Shown here piece by piece: positions 35,963-48,904 of a stretch of DNA of 64,000 nucleotides. Source of the stretch: Halichondria panicea (lineage: Eukaryota > Porifera > Demospongiae > Suberitida > Halichondriidae); assembly GCF_963675165.1 (NCBI RefSeq), contig NC_087377.1, positions 6,775,122-6,839,121 on the forward strand. The letters are read 5' to 3'. Below the pieces are notes generated by a model. That model worked only from the letters and a program-made list of their open reading frames with translations. It was not told where the DNA came from and searched no databases. How positions within the stretch are numbered: the stretch's first letter is position 1; every line of letters begins with the position of its first letter. Position numbers and translations under genes: made by a program.

Positions 35963-36159
35963 CAGTTGAGCCTCGGTTATCCGAACACCTTTGTCCCCGG
36001 GCCCATTCGGGTAAGTGAAATATTCGGATAATCAAAAGCTGGCTTTTTGCCAGCCACGTGGGCAATTTCCTACTGCGCATGCTCAGATTGCACTATGCTC
36101 TAGCATTCGGATAATCGAGGATTCGGATAACCGGGATTCGGATAACCGAGGCTCAACTG
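35963..36159. mobile_element. pogo/Tigger-like MITE
   Basis: A 197-bp element with termini CAGTTGAGCCTCGGTTATCC / inverse, TA target duplication (35961-35962, 36160-36161) and internal ATTCGGATAA repeats. These ends are typical of pogo/Tigger/Jerky non-autonomous elements. Confidence 0.85.
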
Positions 36160-36264
36160 TAGCATAAAGTGTAAATGGTAGATTGATCTTGATGATAATT
36201 ATATTGTTCATTAGTTTATAGCTCAGGGGTGTGTGATAATCTTTGGCTTGGCCAACTCTCATCG

Positions 36265-36580
36265 TTGCCATTCTGTAACAGAGTTGTTCAAAATGGCAAG
36301 CACACAGAAAAGAAACTCCCTTCTTAATCCCAGCTTCTTCACAATAATTATTACGGTCTCCAGTGTATTTTTTTTGTTTTTTTTGAAACAAGGCAATATG
36401 CAATAATCTTGAGCCTGGCTGGATGTAGTCCAGGATCTGGAGCTGCCACCAGACCTGGAGGAGCTGGACTAAGTCTTTTCAGTGTTGCCATTCTGTAACA
36501 TAGTTGTTCAAAATGGTATGCACAAGCACAGAGAAAAGAAACCCACCTCTTTCAATGCAAGTTTCTGAAGAATAATGCAT
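36265..36580. repeat. Diverged direct repeat of about 90 bp
   Basis: GTTGCCATTCTGTAACANAG followed by TTGTTCAAAATGG at 36265-36356 recurs at 36484-36580. Confidence 0.6.
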
Positions 36581-37734
36581 GGGAACAGCTACATTGCTAT
36601 GACAACTTCCCACGTTGCACATGTTCACAGGTACGTGTCAAACAACCACTTATGTATTATCTTCTTGTAACAGGATACTATTATTTCTTTTATTATATTA
36701 TATTAAGCAGTTATATCTCTTAGCTCGTTGTGAAGGACACCCCTCTTCCAGTCGAACACTTGTCGGTAACAATTGTACTTACTAAAAACAAGAGCGGGCT
36801 CGTGTTTCGGTATATATTTGTATATATCTAGACGGTACAATTAGTTACACCGTGTTGTTCAACCTGGATACCTATTTTTTGTACATCATGGTGCTACTAC
36901 AGTGCAGTAATGGGCTGTGTGCAGCATCAAAGCTAGCTGGAAATAGCAACCTGTGAAAAATCACGTGGATAAAATGCTAATCACCACTCCTAAACTTGCA
37001 TGTTGACGACCTTTATTCAAGGTAGAGCTACACATTTGCAACTGAAGTGATCCTTATTTTATGTGTTGTGCCAACTAGACGGCATGGAAGGGATCGATCG
37101 ACAGCAACAAAGATGATATGAAATTAACACGAATATAGTCATATTAAATTCACTATAACAACGTAATTCGTGATGGTGATAAATCCAGAATTTGGTTATT
37201 TTCGTATAGTTATACCAGGAGCCCTTCAACGTATACTCGGGGATCACGTTTCGTAATTGCGGTGAAACCGCACTTCATTGTTTGGAAGCGACTGAGCCGC
37301 AGCCCTGTATTGTGGACGCTTTCTCATAGCCTGGCCTCTTTGATTATTGATTCGTCTCTTCTCAGCCCCAGTGGAACTGAAAGGGAGTTATAAATGAGAG
37401 GGATTATAATCATTTAAAGATGATGGTTAAAATAATGAAAGCCAAAAAAATAAAATATTAGTGCACGATAATCTTGTTCAGCTACCTGTGTGAGGATAGA
37501 TGCATTTCTCTGTCCTCGGTCACGTATTTAGAGTCCATACATGACATTGACAGTGATGAGAATGATTATGTAGATACTCCACCCAGGTAGCAAATGATCT
37601 GTTGCCTCTGTGGGAGGGAGATGAGTAAAATTGTGACCAACTTAAGGACTGATGACCTAAGCATAGATCATTAGCACGGCAGTGCTAATAGTAGGGTTGG
37701 GTCGAAATATTTACTAGGAATGAGCCGATAAATA

Positions 37735-37800
37735 CCGTATAGCTGGTCAATTTTCGTGGGGCAATTCTTTGCTCTATCACCTGGTATATAGATCGCAAAA
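37735..37800. repeat. Fragment of the CCGTATAGC MITE family
   Basis: CCGTATAGCTGGTCAATTTTC preceded by TA. No right end seen. Confidence 0.4.
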
Positions 37801-37848
37801 ATTATAGCTTGCGCCAATTGGTCTGTTTTCCCAGAGCCTGTCACATAT

Positions 37849-37872
37849 TGTGTGTGTGTGTGTGTGTGTGTG
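37849..37872 (+). repeat. (TG)n microsatellite
   Basis: Twelve TG units. Confidence 0.9.
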
Positions 37873-38989
37873 TACTCCATTAGATAAATTATTTTCGAGT
37901 AATGAGAAATCTGATAATACTTGTTGAGAAACATTGAAATGGATCAGCAAACGTTATTATTGTGCAAGTTTCTCACATGCAATTCGTCACTCTTCTATTT
38001 TTATAATACTCATGGTACAGTAGAACCTTCTTGCAGCTCTCTTCTCACTATTGCAGTCAGAGTTTTCCAGTTTCTTGAATGTACGATTCAATGTCTCCGA
38101 TGTGGATGATTTCCCGTACATCTGAACAGTCAATGCCCAAGCCAAATGCTACTGTGGTAATAATAACACGCAACTAACTGTCTGGGCTTTGTGGAGAGGC
38201 CCCATATTATTCCCCACAATAATTATAATTATAAGACGTAGATATAAATAGACACAGCACACAACTGACAATTTATATAATTATCATGATTCTCAGTGTT
38301 ATCTGAACTGATTTGACATGAGAATGTTGTTATCTTTTAGCCAAAAATGGAGTATTTACTGCATGTGCCTCATCCATGCTTTCAGTCGTAACTTTAAAAT
38401 GTGACCAGATATCTGACTGTAACTTATGATAAGATCCTGCACACTATGCTTTTATCATCTGTTCGCACAAAGTTTCTATGAGTTAGCCTTGCACTAAAGC
38501 GCTAGATTTTTGTCAACTACACGAGTCAAAAAAAGAGCTGTAAAGCTAGCTATACTGTAGTAGCCATTTATTGATCTTGCTGCTTGCAGACACACCCCTT
38601 ATTCCTGTGGATGCATACGCTCTCATCCCCACGTGTGAGAGAATCTATTTTGGACCAGATTCAGGCAGAATCAATTCTTTTCTTGAGGTCCTGGTAACAG
38701 TGGTAAGCCACAAAACACTACAAATGATACCATATTATACAATAGATACATGTACACAAGTCTTTTCTTCGCAGTTATATTTCTAGATAGATAATAATTA
38801 TTATGTATACACTAATACACTTTCTTTTCTTATAACTGCCTTTTGTGCTTTTACTGCTTTTTACAGACTACAGACTATACCTTTGACAAAGGTTTGCTCC
38901 CACTGTTTGGCTTCAATAAAATGAATTCGTTGTTGCAAATAATTATTATAAACTTTTTTAAATTATGCAAAGAAACTCTCTTCTATAAC

Positions 38990-39060
38990 ACTAATACTTT
39001 TGAGCGAAAGCAAATCATGGCGAGAGGTATTAGCAAAGCGCCAGCTTGCAGCACTAGTTA
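38990..39060. repeat. Dispersed about 70-bp repeat, copy 2
   Basis: Diverged copy of 24371-24442. Confidence 0.65.
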
Positions 39061-41924
39061 GCTTTAGTTACCATGGTTTGCAATCATACATATGCACCTC
39101 GGCCTTTAGTCAACAAAACAATGTAATCACTCCACACGACATATTTGACTGCCCTATTTCCTGGAGCAGGGGCCTCCCTCTTTTGTTCTAAAGTTAGTTC
39201 ATTGTTGTAAAGAGGCCCTGCGCATCTCTGTGTGCAATGAATGCTCAGTTTCGTTTGATATCTGTGAAGTTCTATCACTGAAAACTAAAGTTAAAGATAC
39301 GCGCTGTATGTACGCTGGTGCTTGTTCAAACACACTATGAGATAATAAACCTCATCTTCAATAAAGATATTGTAATCATTGAGATTATTCCATGAGAACT
39401 TTGTGAAACTAGTTGAGGGATACTTTGTGTCAAAGCATGCTGTCTGCCTTTAGTTAGAGGTACCTCCTCGGAATAAAGCAGTGTGTCAGATTCGCAGTTG
39501 TACATGCAAACACAAAGTTTTCTCTTGGACATAATCACGACAGGTGTCATGGGCACCTTGTATAGATTGAAGTTGGTAAACGACGCAACCACAGTGCAAA
39601 GGAGAAATGGCTCTCATGGAGCCCAAGAATAAAGGAGACGACATTAACACGAACAAGCAAGAGCTGGTTATTGAAGTCATACATTTATACTTGCGGTGGC
39701 CTGCTCTACAGCAAGTTAATTATTAATTTTTGTGCACAATTATAATCCATGAGAGACACTAAACATGATAAGGCAGCGTTAGTGCGTGGGCGTTCATATT
39801 TTCCTGCGTCCTCAGCACCCTACTATAGAAACATCACTGCATTGTAGTTTTAAGGCTTACTAACTTGTTATAATAGTTAGTTCTGTCTGATAACAATGGG
39901 TTACTGTCGGTCATTTACTGTCAGTGATATTGTACTACTTTATCTGCTATGCTATACTAAACCAGAGTTGGTAGGCTCCCTCCAGGCAGCAACGGTGCCG
40001 TGCGAACTCTTGGCAGTCTTGTCGTCATTGGTGAAGTGGTTCCTGGCCGCTGTCCTTCTGTTTGTTTAAGTTCTTTTTGTGTAAGGATAATAGGCGGTAT
40101 CTTGAAGTTAGTAGACTCATTGCACTTGTCAAATATCATATTCATGATTCTCATCGTTGTCATTAAAGTTAAAAAGACAACCTTCCATCCATTTTTTGGC
40201 AGAGGTGATTTTCAATCTGCTCAAGTCGGCATTTTTTGTAGTTCCGATTTAATGTGATCTGGATAATTATCAAACAGTTGTTATTGGACTCAATTGGTTG
40301 GTACAAGGTACCCAGCACAATCGTCGGGACCTTTGGACGATACGAGAGTAGTCAGTAGAGAAAGTGTTTGTTAGAGTAAAGACGCTTCGCTCATACACCT
40401 ATGGGATTTATACCCCTCTTTCTGTTAAAGATATATCATATCCACTTAATTTGCGAACTTTTATAGCAACATTTTTGAGGTCTCTCGTGTAAGTGAACAA
40501 TTGTGTCGTATCATAATTAAACCGAGATGTTTGTCGGTACGCTGAGTATGATTTAGCCGAGTTTTCCGGGACCCCATGAATTAGAGCAAGGATAAACATG
40601 CCGACATGTACAGTCATGCTTTGTGTCTGTATTTTACTTTTATAATTATTATTATTTTGCTTCCATGCAGTTACATGCGACTATGAAGAGCAATAATTAT
40701 ACACAGTAATTTCACAAAAAAAAAAAAAAAAACATGAACACAACAAGTGGGTTCAAATTCGAGACCTTTCAATATAATTTCAATAGTATAACATTATATG
40801 TGTTTTTCACTACACCGTGGATTTTTTGAAAGTTGGTATATGTTGTATGGCACCTTTAACTTCATCATCTTCGCTACGCGTGTCCTCTTGGCATGCACAT
40901 AATTATCTTGGCGCGCTATGCTCTATTCACAAATAATTTTTGTTTTCAATTTGTTAACAATACAAGACATTAAAACTTGAAGTTCACTTGGCCATTGTAG
41001 ATCTGTGGGAAAATTAATTTAATAATTATGATGAAGCAACTCAGATACATTGATAATCCTACCATGCACGCTTGGGCCTCCTCCTCCTCGGTCTTAGGAG
41101 GCAATAAGATGTAGACTCTCGCTACAGTCACCTCGACTTTTCGTTTGGCTAGAGGGCACGATATGAATCTCAAACGTAAATTTTAATGAGCTTTCGATAG
41201 GGTGTATATGGAGCGAAATAAAACCATCGAGGTCCAATTTGCAGGACCTCAACGATAGGCAAACAATTGTAGAAATTTGTATATCTCTTCACATCCTCCC
41301 TTCATGCAATCACAAGGTGGCACTCTAGTCTAGATGTTCACTCACCCTGAGTCTTGGCCACTAGCCATTATATTGCTTAATTCTGACTTTGTATGTTAAT
41401 TCCCTTCATGCAATCACAAGGTGGCACTCCAGTCTACAAGTCACTCACTCTGAGTCTTGGCCACTAGCCATTATATTAAATTAAGCTTGTAATGCTGGTG
41501 GTGGCAAGCCTGTAGTTATGTTGTGATTCTTCTTTGTATTATGTAGTGTTGTGTGTACTCATTAATTCCCTTCATGCATGCAATCACACGGTGGCACTCC
41601 AGTCTACATGTTCACTCAATGATTGATTATAATTATTCACATGAAAAGTAAATGGAAACACAACAAACATTAATTGTTCTCCTCAGTCTAATTTAATTGT
41701 CCTAACAGCAAACACATCAGAAATATCGACAATGGAGCCAACAAGAACAGCACAATCACTCTTAATACTCACTACAGCCCGGCGCTTGGAACATTCACCA
41801 TCACCACTCAAGCTATGATAATCACGTGAGATTAGTTTTGCACTCGTCCATTTGAAGTGTTGTAGGCTTTGCGAGTGAAAATTCTTTCGATATCCGCTTC
41901 TTCTTGGCTGACAAGGACTGTTGG

Positions 41925-42218
41925 TGTTTAGTGCGATCCTTTTTGCTGGTATAGTTCTTGAACAATACTATTTCTAGTGAGTTTCATGCTGTTTATTACA
42001 CCAACAGCACTAGGTATGGAAACAGGGGTTGTGCTGCTATACTCTGATTGTGATCTATATAATTATAGTCTCTATATATATATACAACAACAAAAGCTGC
42101 ATTGAGTCATAACTTTTACCTACCTAGGCCTTGCTTTATTACCACCTTGGGCAGGCCTCGCGACTGGTGGAGGTGGCCCCCCTTGACGGCGCTCCGGTGT
42201 TTTTTTGGCGTCAGTCAT
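41925..42218 (-). CDS. Unidentified exon pair, Pro/Arg-rich N-terminus
   Basis: I do not recognise this gene. 42218-42124 starts with ATG, encodes MTDAKKTPERRQGG then PPPPVARPAQGG, and ends in phase 2 at a GTAGGT donor. After an acceptor near 42042, the next stretch reads on in phase as IPSAVGVINSMKLTRNS and IVQELYQQK, then stops. The second stretch has a paralogue at 44225-44330. Conservation of the reading frame between the copies suggests real coding ancestry. Exon boundaries beyond 41925 are not clear. Confidence 0.35.
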
Positions 42219-42928
42219 AATTCAGTATTCAGTTGTAGACTATATGTTTTAGTGAAGTTTTGACCATGCAGGGCGCGCATGCATGCACTCACCTTTCCTC
42301 TTGGAGAGTGTTAATATTCTCGGATTGACACCCATTGTTTGTGCAATTACAATTGTCTGGTTCTTACTGATTGTCTATCAAACACTGCAGTGTGTGAGAT
42401 AGCGATACATAAAGGAAAGAAGGTGGTGGCTATAATATGCAAATAGCTGAATGTTGCGCATTTGTCGTGGTTAAGGGTAAGCTTCCATCAGGTTGAAATA
42501 TCAGTTTGTAGGGAATGTTGGCTTTCAGGCGAGTCCAGCTTAGATGGTGTGGTGATTCTTAATCATGCACATGCTATATATAAATAGCTACAGTGTATGG
42601 CTGAGCTGCATGGAGTATATAGCAGTATATATAGCAGCATAGTATAGCAGCACAGCCCCTGCATGCTGATCGGGATTTTCGAGATTAGTGTAGTGAGAAA
42701 TCTGCTGAGAAAATGAACATGGAAATGGATCCGCAAACGTTATTATTGCACAAGTTGCTCACATGCATGTAATTGAGAGGATGTCACTCTACTCTTTTTA
42801 TAATACTCTTGGTACATAGAACCTTCTTGCAGCTCAAATGTTCACTTGACCGTGATAAATCTGTAAGGAAAGTAATAATTAATTATGCACATGAAACAGA
42901 TATTCACAAGAGCTAGACAGCTAGCTAA

Positions 42929-43126
42929 CTAACAACTAACATTTACAGTCTTCTCCTCATGGCCCATGACATGGGGCCAGGGTATCGGTGGCAGCATTTG
43001 GGGTGGCCATGGCCCCCTTCCACGTTCTCTGCGGCCGGCTCCACGACGACGTCCACCGGCACCACGTCCCCTGGCCCTGCAGTAATTCCCCCTTCCTGCG
43101 AAAGTGTTAAAAAGACAACCTTCCAT
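42929..43126 (-). other. RG/RRG-rich ORF of unknown nature
   Basis: After a TTTCGCAG acceptor-like site, the minus strand encodes RARGRGAGGRRRGAGRRERG, then WPPQMLPPIPWP. This composition is seen in RGG-type nucleic-acid-binding tails. GC-rich compared with its surroundings. It could equally be a shadow; no homologue recognised. Confidence 0.3.
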
Positions 43127-44224
43127 CTATTTTTGCCAGACTCAAGTCCATTTTTTGTAGTTCCGATTTATTGTGATCTGGATAATTAGATTATCTATCA
43201 AACAATGTTATTGGACTCAATTGGTTGGTACATAGTACCTACGAGAGCAGTCAGTAGAGAAAGTGTTTGTTAGAGTAAAGACTCATACACCTATGGGATT
43301 TGTGTCGTCTCATAATTAAACCGAGATGTTTGTCGGTACGCTGAGCATGGTTTAGCCAAGTTTTCCGGGGCCCCATGTATGTCATTAAATTCAAAATTCA
43401 TTATGAAGATGACACAGATTTCAGTCTTGAGGGTTGGCCTGGGTGTCAAAGTACGTTATGTCTCATCTAGCAAAGAACGGTTTATCATACGGCACACAGT
43501 CCGACATGATTTTGAGGACCCGAAACTGCAACTGTTACAAAAGGAAATACGAGTGTATAGTAGCTCAAAGCGGTATTATGTATTATGACCTTAGAGGTTC
43601 CATTGAGTAAATATTTTCGGAGGGAATAATTTTTTGTGTACAGTCAGCCCCAAAATTATTTTTGTTTATTTTTGTTGGATCTTAGGAGGCAATAAGACAT
43701 AGACTCCACCTCGACTTTTCATTTGGCACTGATTGCTAGAGGGCACGATAAGAATCTCGAATGTAAATTTTAATGGAGCGCAATAAAACAATCAAGGTCC
43801 AATTCCCAGGACCTCAACGATAGGCGAACGATTGTAGATCCTCCCTTCGTAGGCAAACGATTTTCCTCCCTTTATGCAATCACAAGGTGACACTCTAGTC
43901 ACTCACCCTGAGTCTTGGCCACTAGCCATTATATTAATTCTGACTTTGTAATGCTGGTGGTGGCAAAAGCCTGTAGTTCTGTTGTGATTCGATCTTCTTA
44001 GTGTTCTGTGTACTCATTAATTCCCTTCATGCAATCACACGGTGGCACTCCAGTCTACATGCTCACTCAATGATTGATTATATTCACATGAAGAAACACA
44101 ACAAACATGGTGGTGCTGCGAAGAGAGATGGCTACAATACAATACAGTATTAAAATAGTGCATAGTTAATTTTATACACAATAAAATTTTAATATGTGCA
44201 CATTCCTGATTAGTTGAATGAACC

Positions 44225-45074
44225 TCGGCTGACAAGTGCGATCTTTTTTGCTGGTATAGTTCTTGAACATTACTATTTCTAGTGAGTTTCATGCTGGTTA
44301 TTACACCAACAGCACTAGGTATGGCAGTGTCCACGTTTCCGAACAAGCTGGAAGTATTGGAGGAGGGTAACATCAGAACCCATAGAGAGCAATCCAGAAA
44401 CCTGAGTTCGTTGTGTCTACCACTCTACCCAAGGGTGCAGTAGCTAGTTGTAGGCTGATTGGTATACCTACAACAGACGAATCGACACAAATGAAGTTGC
44501 TGCTGCGGACACGCTGATTTGGTCCACTGAATTTAGTTTCTTTTAAGGTTGCCATCAATCTGAATTAAAATATAATCTTATAACTATCGGGCACATAATC
44601 ATTGAGTTGCAGGACTGTACTGTTAGCAGGAGATCTAATGCCTCGGTAAAAATTCAGCAAATTCTTGCTCTCTCGAAATGAGCAAGTATGTTCTTGTAAT
44701 CTAATGCATGACATGAACTCTTGTTTCAATTGACATGATTTGTCAACCGTGAAGAAACATTTGCTGTAAAGATAACAGTACTGCTATTTAATTTATGACT
44801 TACAATATTTGGAAGCCAAAAGTTTGTGTATGCTTTATACCCCCCTCCCAATTCGGCTTACAAACCCCAAATTGTGTTTACACCTGAAATGCTGCATATC
44901 ATTCGAGCTGTCACAGTACGACCCCCACGTCAAGTTATTTTGAAGTAGTTCAAGCATGTGGTCTCTGTGGTGGCCGATGTGTTGTTGGAACTTGTTGACA
45001 TTCCACCCCATCAGGCCGTTGAACGACCCATAAACAGGAGTTGGTCTGAAAACAACTGTGCCTGAGCCTATCAC
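44225..45074 (-). other. Exon-like ORFs of an unidentified gene
   Basis: Three minus-strand stretches in order: 45074-44835 (GSGTVVFRPTPVYGSFNG, HHRDHMLELL, TWGSYCDSSNDMQHFRC), 44558-44380 after an ATTCAG acceptor (ETKFSGPNQRVRSS, SLQLATAPLGRVVD) and 44345-44225 (IPSAVGVITSMKLTRNS). Local duplicates of the first and last stretches exist (45660-45715, 47880-47945, 41925-42035). The WG-x(9)-D-x2-HF pattern in the first stretch is reminiscent of M15-type D,D-peptidases, but the zinc-binding N-terminal part is not evident. No firm identity. Confidence 0.3.
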
Positions 45075-48000
45075 GTACTGGAGGGCAACAATTAAATGTG
45101 TCCATACAAATTTAGCATACCCTCAACCATATAATGAGAGCAAGCGATTGTCCACACCACGCACAGAATTTTTCAGTCAAATCTTTTTTTTCTTTTTTCA
45201 ATAGGTTTCATAATTATATAAAATAATTTGCAGCTTGCAACTAAACAAAGCCATATGCAACCAAAGCATGCATAGAATAAGCCAGTACATGCATATATCA
45301 GAAGTCATTCACTTTCCAAATATTAACCAACCTTAAAGAAGGTTCGCATATAAAAAAAAATTGAATCAAAAGTCATTCACTTTCCAAATATTTACCTCTT
45401 TTTTCCCACCAACTTTTTAATAGGTTCGCAATTATAATAATTATGCAGCTTGCAACTATTTATAAGCAAAGCCATTCAAGCCATTCACTTCTTTTTTCTG
45501 GCCAACTTTAAAGAAGTTCTTGGCAAATATGGGAAACTATTTTGCAGAAGCTGCGCGCCATGGCTCATAATTAATCAGTAATTGAAAATGTAAAAATTTA
45601 TTTTAATTTATGGGATGGGGGTGAGAAAATATCTTTCACTAAAGGAAAAAGAACCTCTCCAAGCTGAGCAAGGTGGTTCGTTGAACAGCCTCACAACAGG
45701 AGATGGTCTGAAAACTGCAAACAAAAGTTGTATCCTTCCAAGCTGTAATATTTATAAAACCAGAAAAAGTTTCTAAAACACTATACGAACTTACTCAAGA
45801 AGTGATACTAACCTGAAGGCCAAGGAATGTCTTCACCTCCAAATCTCCTGACATTCATAAGAAAAAATTAGCAAATTCTTGCTCTCGAAATGAGCAAGTG
45901 AAAATTCCTCCCCCTTGACTTGTTCTCGTAATGCATGACATGAACTCTTGTTTCAATTGACATGATTTGTCAACTGTGAAGAAACATCTGCTGTAAAGAT
46001 AACAGTACTGCTATTTAATTGCTATAATTAGTATTAGTTATTGCCCAGCCAGAGTGTAACATGCCGCACTCTCAACATTATACATTGTATTGTCATTTAC
46101 AAGAAGATACACATAAAAATTATTGTAGCTAGATGCTTTGTCTAGTAACGTAATAACAGAACTTGAATGGAAGAGAGAAGCTCTAGAGAATTTTTTGAGA
46201 GTAGTAGGAGCCGCTCGTTTCGGAGCTTACACTGGCACAGAATCTCTAACTATAAAATCGCGGACTCATCAAAAACCGCCGATCATTCGACAGGTATTGA
46301 CACTCATAACGGAGGCCAATATCATTCAACAATTTGGGCAGTATGCTGCAAGGCTGCATGGGGGAGGAGCTGGATGTTTGGAAGTCCGTGCTGGGATTGT
46401 GTACTCGCTTGCGCATGCGCATGCGTAATAACTGTCGAGAATACAAAGTACACAAGTGATAATTGGAGATTGATCATTGGTGGGTTTAATTAATTATGGT
46501 TCTTCTTGGATGTTGCGGTATGTTTCTTGTAACCAATCGGAGGAATCATCACCACCAGGCCACTGCTATAGAGCCAGCACAGTTGGTAGGTATACTATGA
46601 CCGGTGACCCGGAAGGATGTTGCTACTCTACTTAGTATTGACAACTATAAGAAGGCAGAGTCTTGTGTAACGTGTCCTGGAGTTCAAAGGACAATTGAGT
46701 CGATCTTAGCAGTAGCATCAAGGGTGGCAAAAGCCTGGTATGCTAAGTCGCGTGATCCACATGATTGTAGATGTCTACCGAATATCTCATTCGGGTTGAA
46801 TATCGGACACACTTGCACGCATACTATCGGAGGGGGGTCCCAATCCAGAGTGATAGTAAGGTTGAATATCGGACACACTTCGAGGAGCCTATGTGCACGC
46901 ATATTAGTACCATAATACAGATTACTTACCCTGAACCGAAATAGTCCGGTGTTCACTAAAGCAGCCGACTACGCTCCCTGCTAAGTGTAACACCTCACTA
47001 AGGTTGATGAGGGTGGAACGTTACCACTTCTCCCATATAAAGCTCTGAGTAACCTCAAATCTGAAATTTTGTACAGCAAAGATTTACTGCCAATATATTT
47101 CCATCAATTCAGAAAATTCTTTTTGTAACAGGATCCATCTTACAAATTGTTCACTACCAGTACATGTGAACTTCACAGGACATGCGACACTAGAAATAGA
47201 CACTGAAGAGGCATGACAGACAAATTTAGCATGCCCTCAACCATATAATGAGAGCAAGCGATCGTCTACAGACACTACACCACGCACAGAATTATTCAGT
47301 CTTCACTTTCGAAATATTTACCTCTTTTATTCCTTTTTTCAACCAACTTTAGGTTTCATAATAAAAATTAATAATATGCAGCTAGCTTGCAACTTGCAAC
47401 CAACCAAAGCATGCATAGCAGTACGTGCATATATCAGAAGTCATTTACTTTCCAAATATTCACCTCTACCAACTTTAAAGAAGTTCTTAATAGGTTCGCA
47501 TATAAAATATGCAGCCATTCACCTCTTTTTTTCTGGCCAACTGTAAAGAAGTTCTTGGCAAATATGGGAAACTATTTTGCAGAATTTGCGCCATGGCTAC
47601 ATAATGGAATACAAATTACATTCACCTACTATGACGGTCTATTGCCAGAGCTATTATCGCTGCCACGCCAACGCCGATACCCAAGGTAGTTAGACCATCA
47701 CTGTGGCTTTTTTCTAAGGTGGTCCTTTACAGGTTCAAAGATGTTCCTGGGGGGGAAGGAAATATCTTTCATTCATTGCAAAAAACAGCACTAGGATGCT
47801 AAGTTAAGCCGTGGTATTAATTGCTAGCTGAACTGGAGGAACAAAATTTGTATGGATGCTAGTTACTGAGGAAAAAAACCTCTCCAAGCTGAGCAAGGTG
47901 GTTCGTTGAACAGCCTCACGACAGGTGATGGTCTGAAAACTGCTGTAACTAGAAACAAAAGTTGTATCCTTCCCAAGGTACATTGGACCTCAAAGCTAAA

Positions 48001-48239
48001 GTTGTGTATATCGAGATAAAAAAAAAAAATTAGTGATGTGAAGTAGTTAAGCAGCAAAATGGTAAACACGAGATTAACTGTCACCCTATGAAACAAGGAA
48101 ATCTTGAACTACATATTATCATGCACTGTCAAGGGTAACGCAGTACAAGGAATTCGGAAATACAGAAATACAGAACATATCCGTGCAATCTTGTTGAGAC
48201 AATATCGTCCAATCAGGTACGTAGCGATATCAAGGGTGT

Positions 48240-48720
48240 ATGAAGAGAAGAGGGCAGTCCGTTCCTGATATCTGTAAGCCTTCCCGAGGTTTGAATGGAC
48301 CACGAGTAGTGACAGTGGATAAAGACGACAACATCTTTGTAGTGGAAGGTAATCGTCGTATAAATAAGTTCTCATACAATGGAGAGCTTGTGGCAGCAGT
48401 TGATAGTCCAGGCTGGATGCCTGTTTGGTATTTGTTAGAGTATATGTGCTTAACTCGCCTATGATACAAGTTCTCTCTATACTAAACTAAAGTTTGTACA
48501 ATCAATCATTTAATAGTGCAGCATTTGATAGCGCCAACAACCTCTATGTGACTGATCGTAATCGAGTGCAAGTCTTCGATGCTGAATGTCAATTTTTTTG
48601 AGAGCATTCTCAGGTAGTCAGGTCTCTTTGCAGTGACACAGTGTACGTGAGCAACGATTACGTTGTGATTTTGTTCACATCTGAGGGAGACTACATCACC
48701 ACTTTTGGTGTAGGTGGGTG
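48240..48720 (+). pseudogene. NHL-repeat protein fragment
   Basis: GLNGPRVVTVDKDDNIFVVE then GNRRINKFSYNGE at 48288-48400, and AAFDSANNLYVTDRNRVQVF at about 48520-48590 followed by a TGA, then TVYVSNDYVV and GDYITTFG further on. The blade pattern (P.gv.vD..dnI.V.d..N.RI..F) is that of NHL repeats found in TRIM-type and extracellular proteins. Stops and a frame change show decay. No partner domain nearby. Confidence 0.6.
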
Positions 48721-48904
48721 GGGAAACAAAAAGGCACAATTTATGGACTCTCTATTTGATTGGAATGACGCACCAGCAGTTTCTGCTTGGCGATTGGTAA
48801 AATAGCAGGTATGTGGGCGCATTGCGCATGTCACCGGGGATCAGTAGTTCTCCTACTACCTACTGCAAAATTGGCATAAATGCGCAAATCTGCATTCTCT
48901 ATAC

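Larger units (their letters stand above)
37925..48000. repeat. Block of diverged local duplications
   Basis: Pairs seen by eye: 37925-38040 with 42706-42838; 40164-40400 with 43107-43300; 40500-40580 with 43305-43378; 41087-41640 with 43682-44070; 41925-42035 with 44225-44330; 44640-44795 with 45865-46015; 45120-45560 with 47220-47600; 45660-45715 with 47880-47945 and, more distantly, 45000-45060. The order is partly colinear, so one segment of several kb was duplicated and then rearranged. Members differ by substitutions and small indels. Confidence 0.75.

Noticed and set aside
46138-46493. Overlapping ORFs of about 100 codons on both strands
   Set aside because: No recognisable family, no ATG start for the plus ORF and no splice context; most likely chance openness.
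46604-46915. ORF with repeated LNIGHT segments
   Set aside because: The repeat is a local DNA duplication and the ORF lacks any known motif or splice signal.
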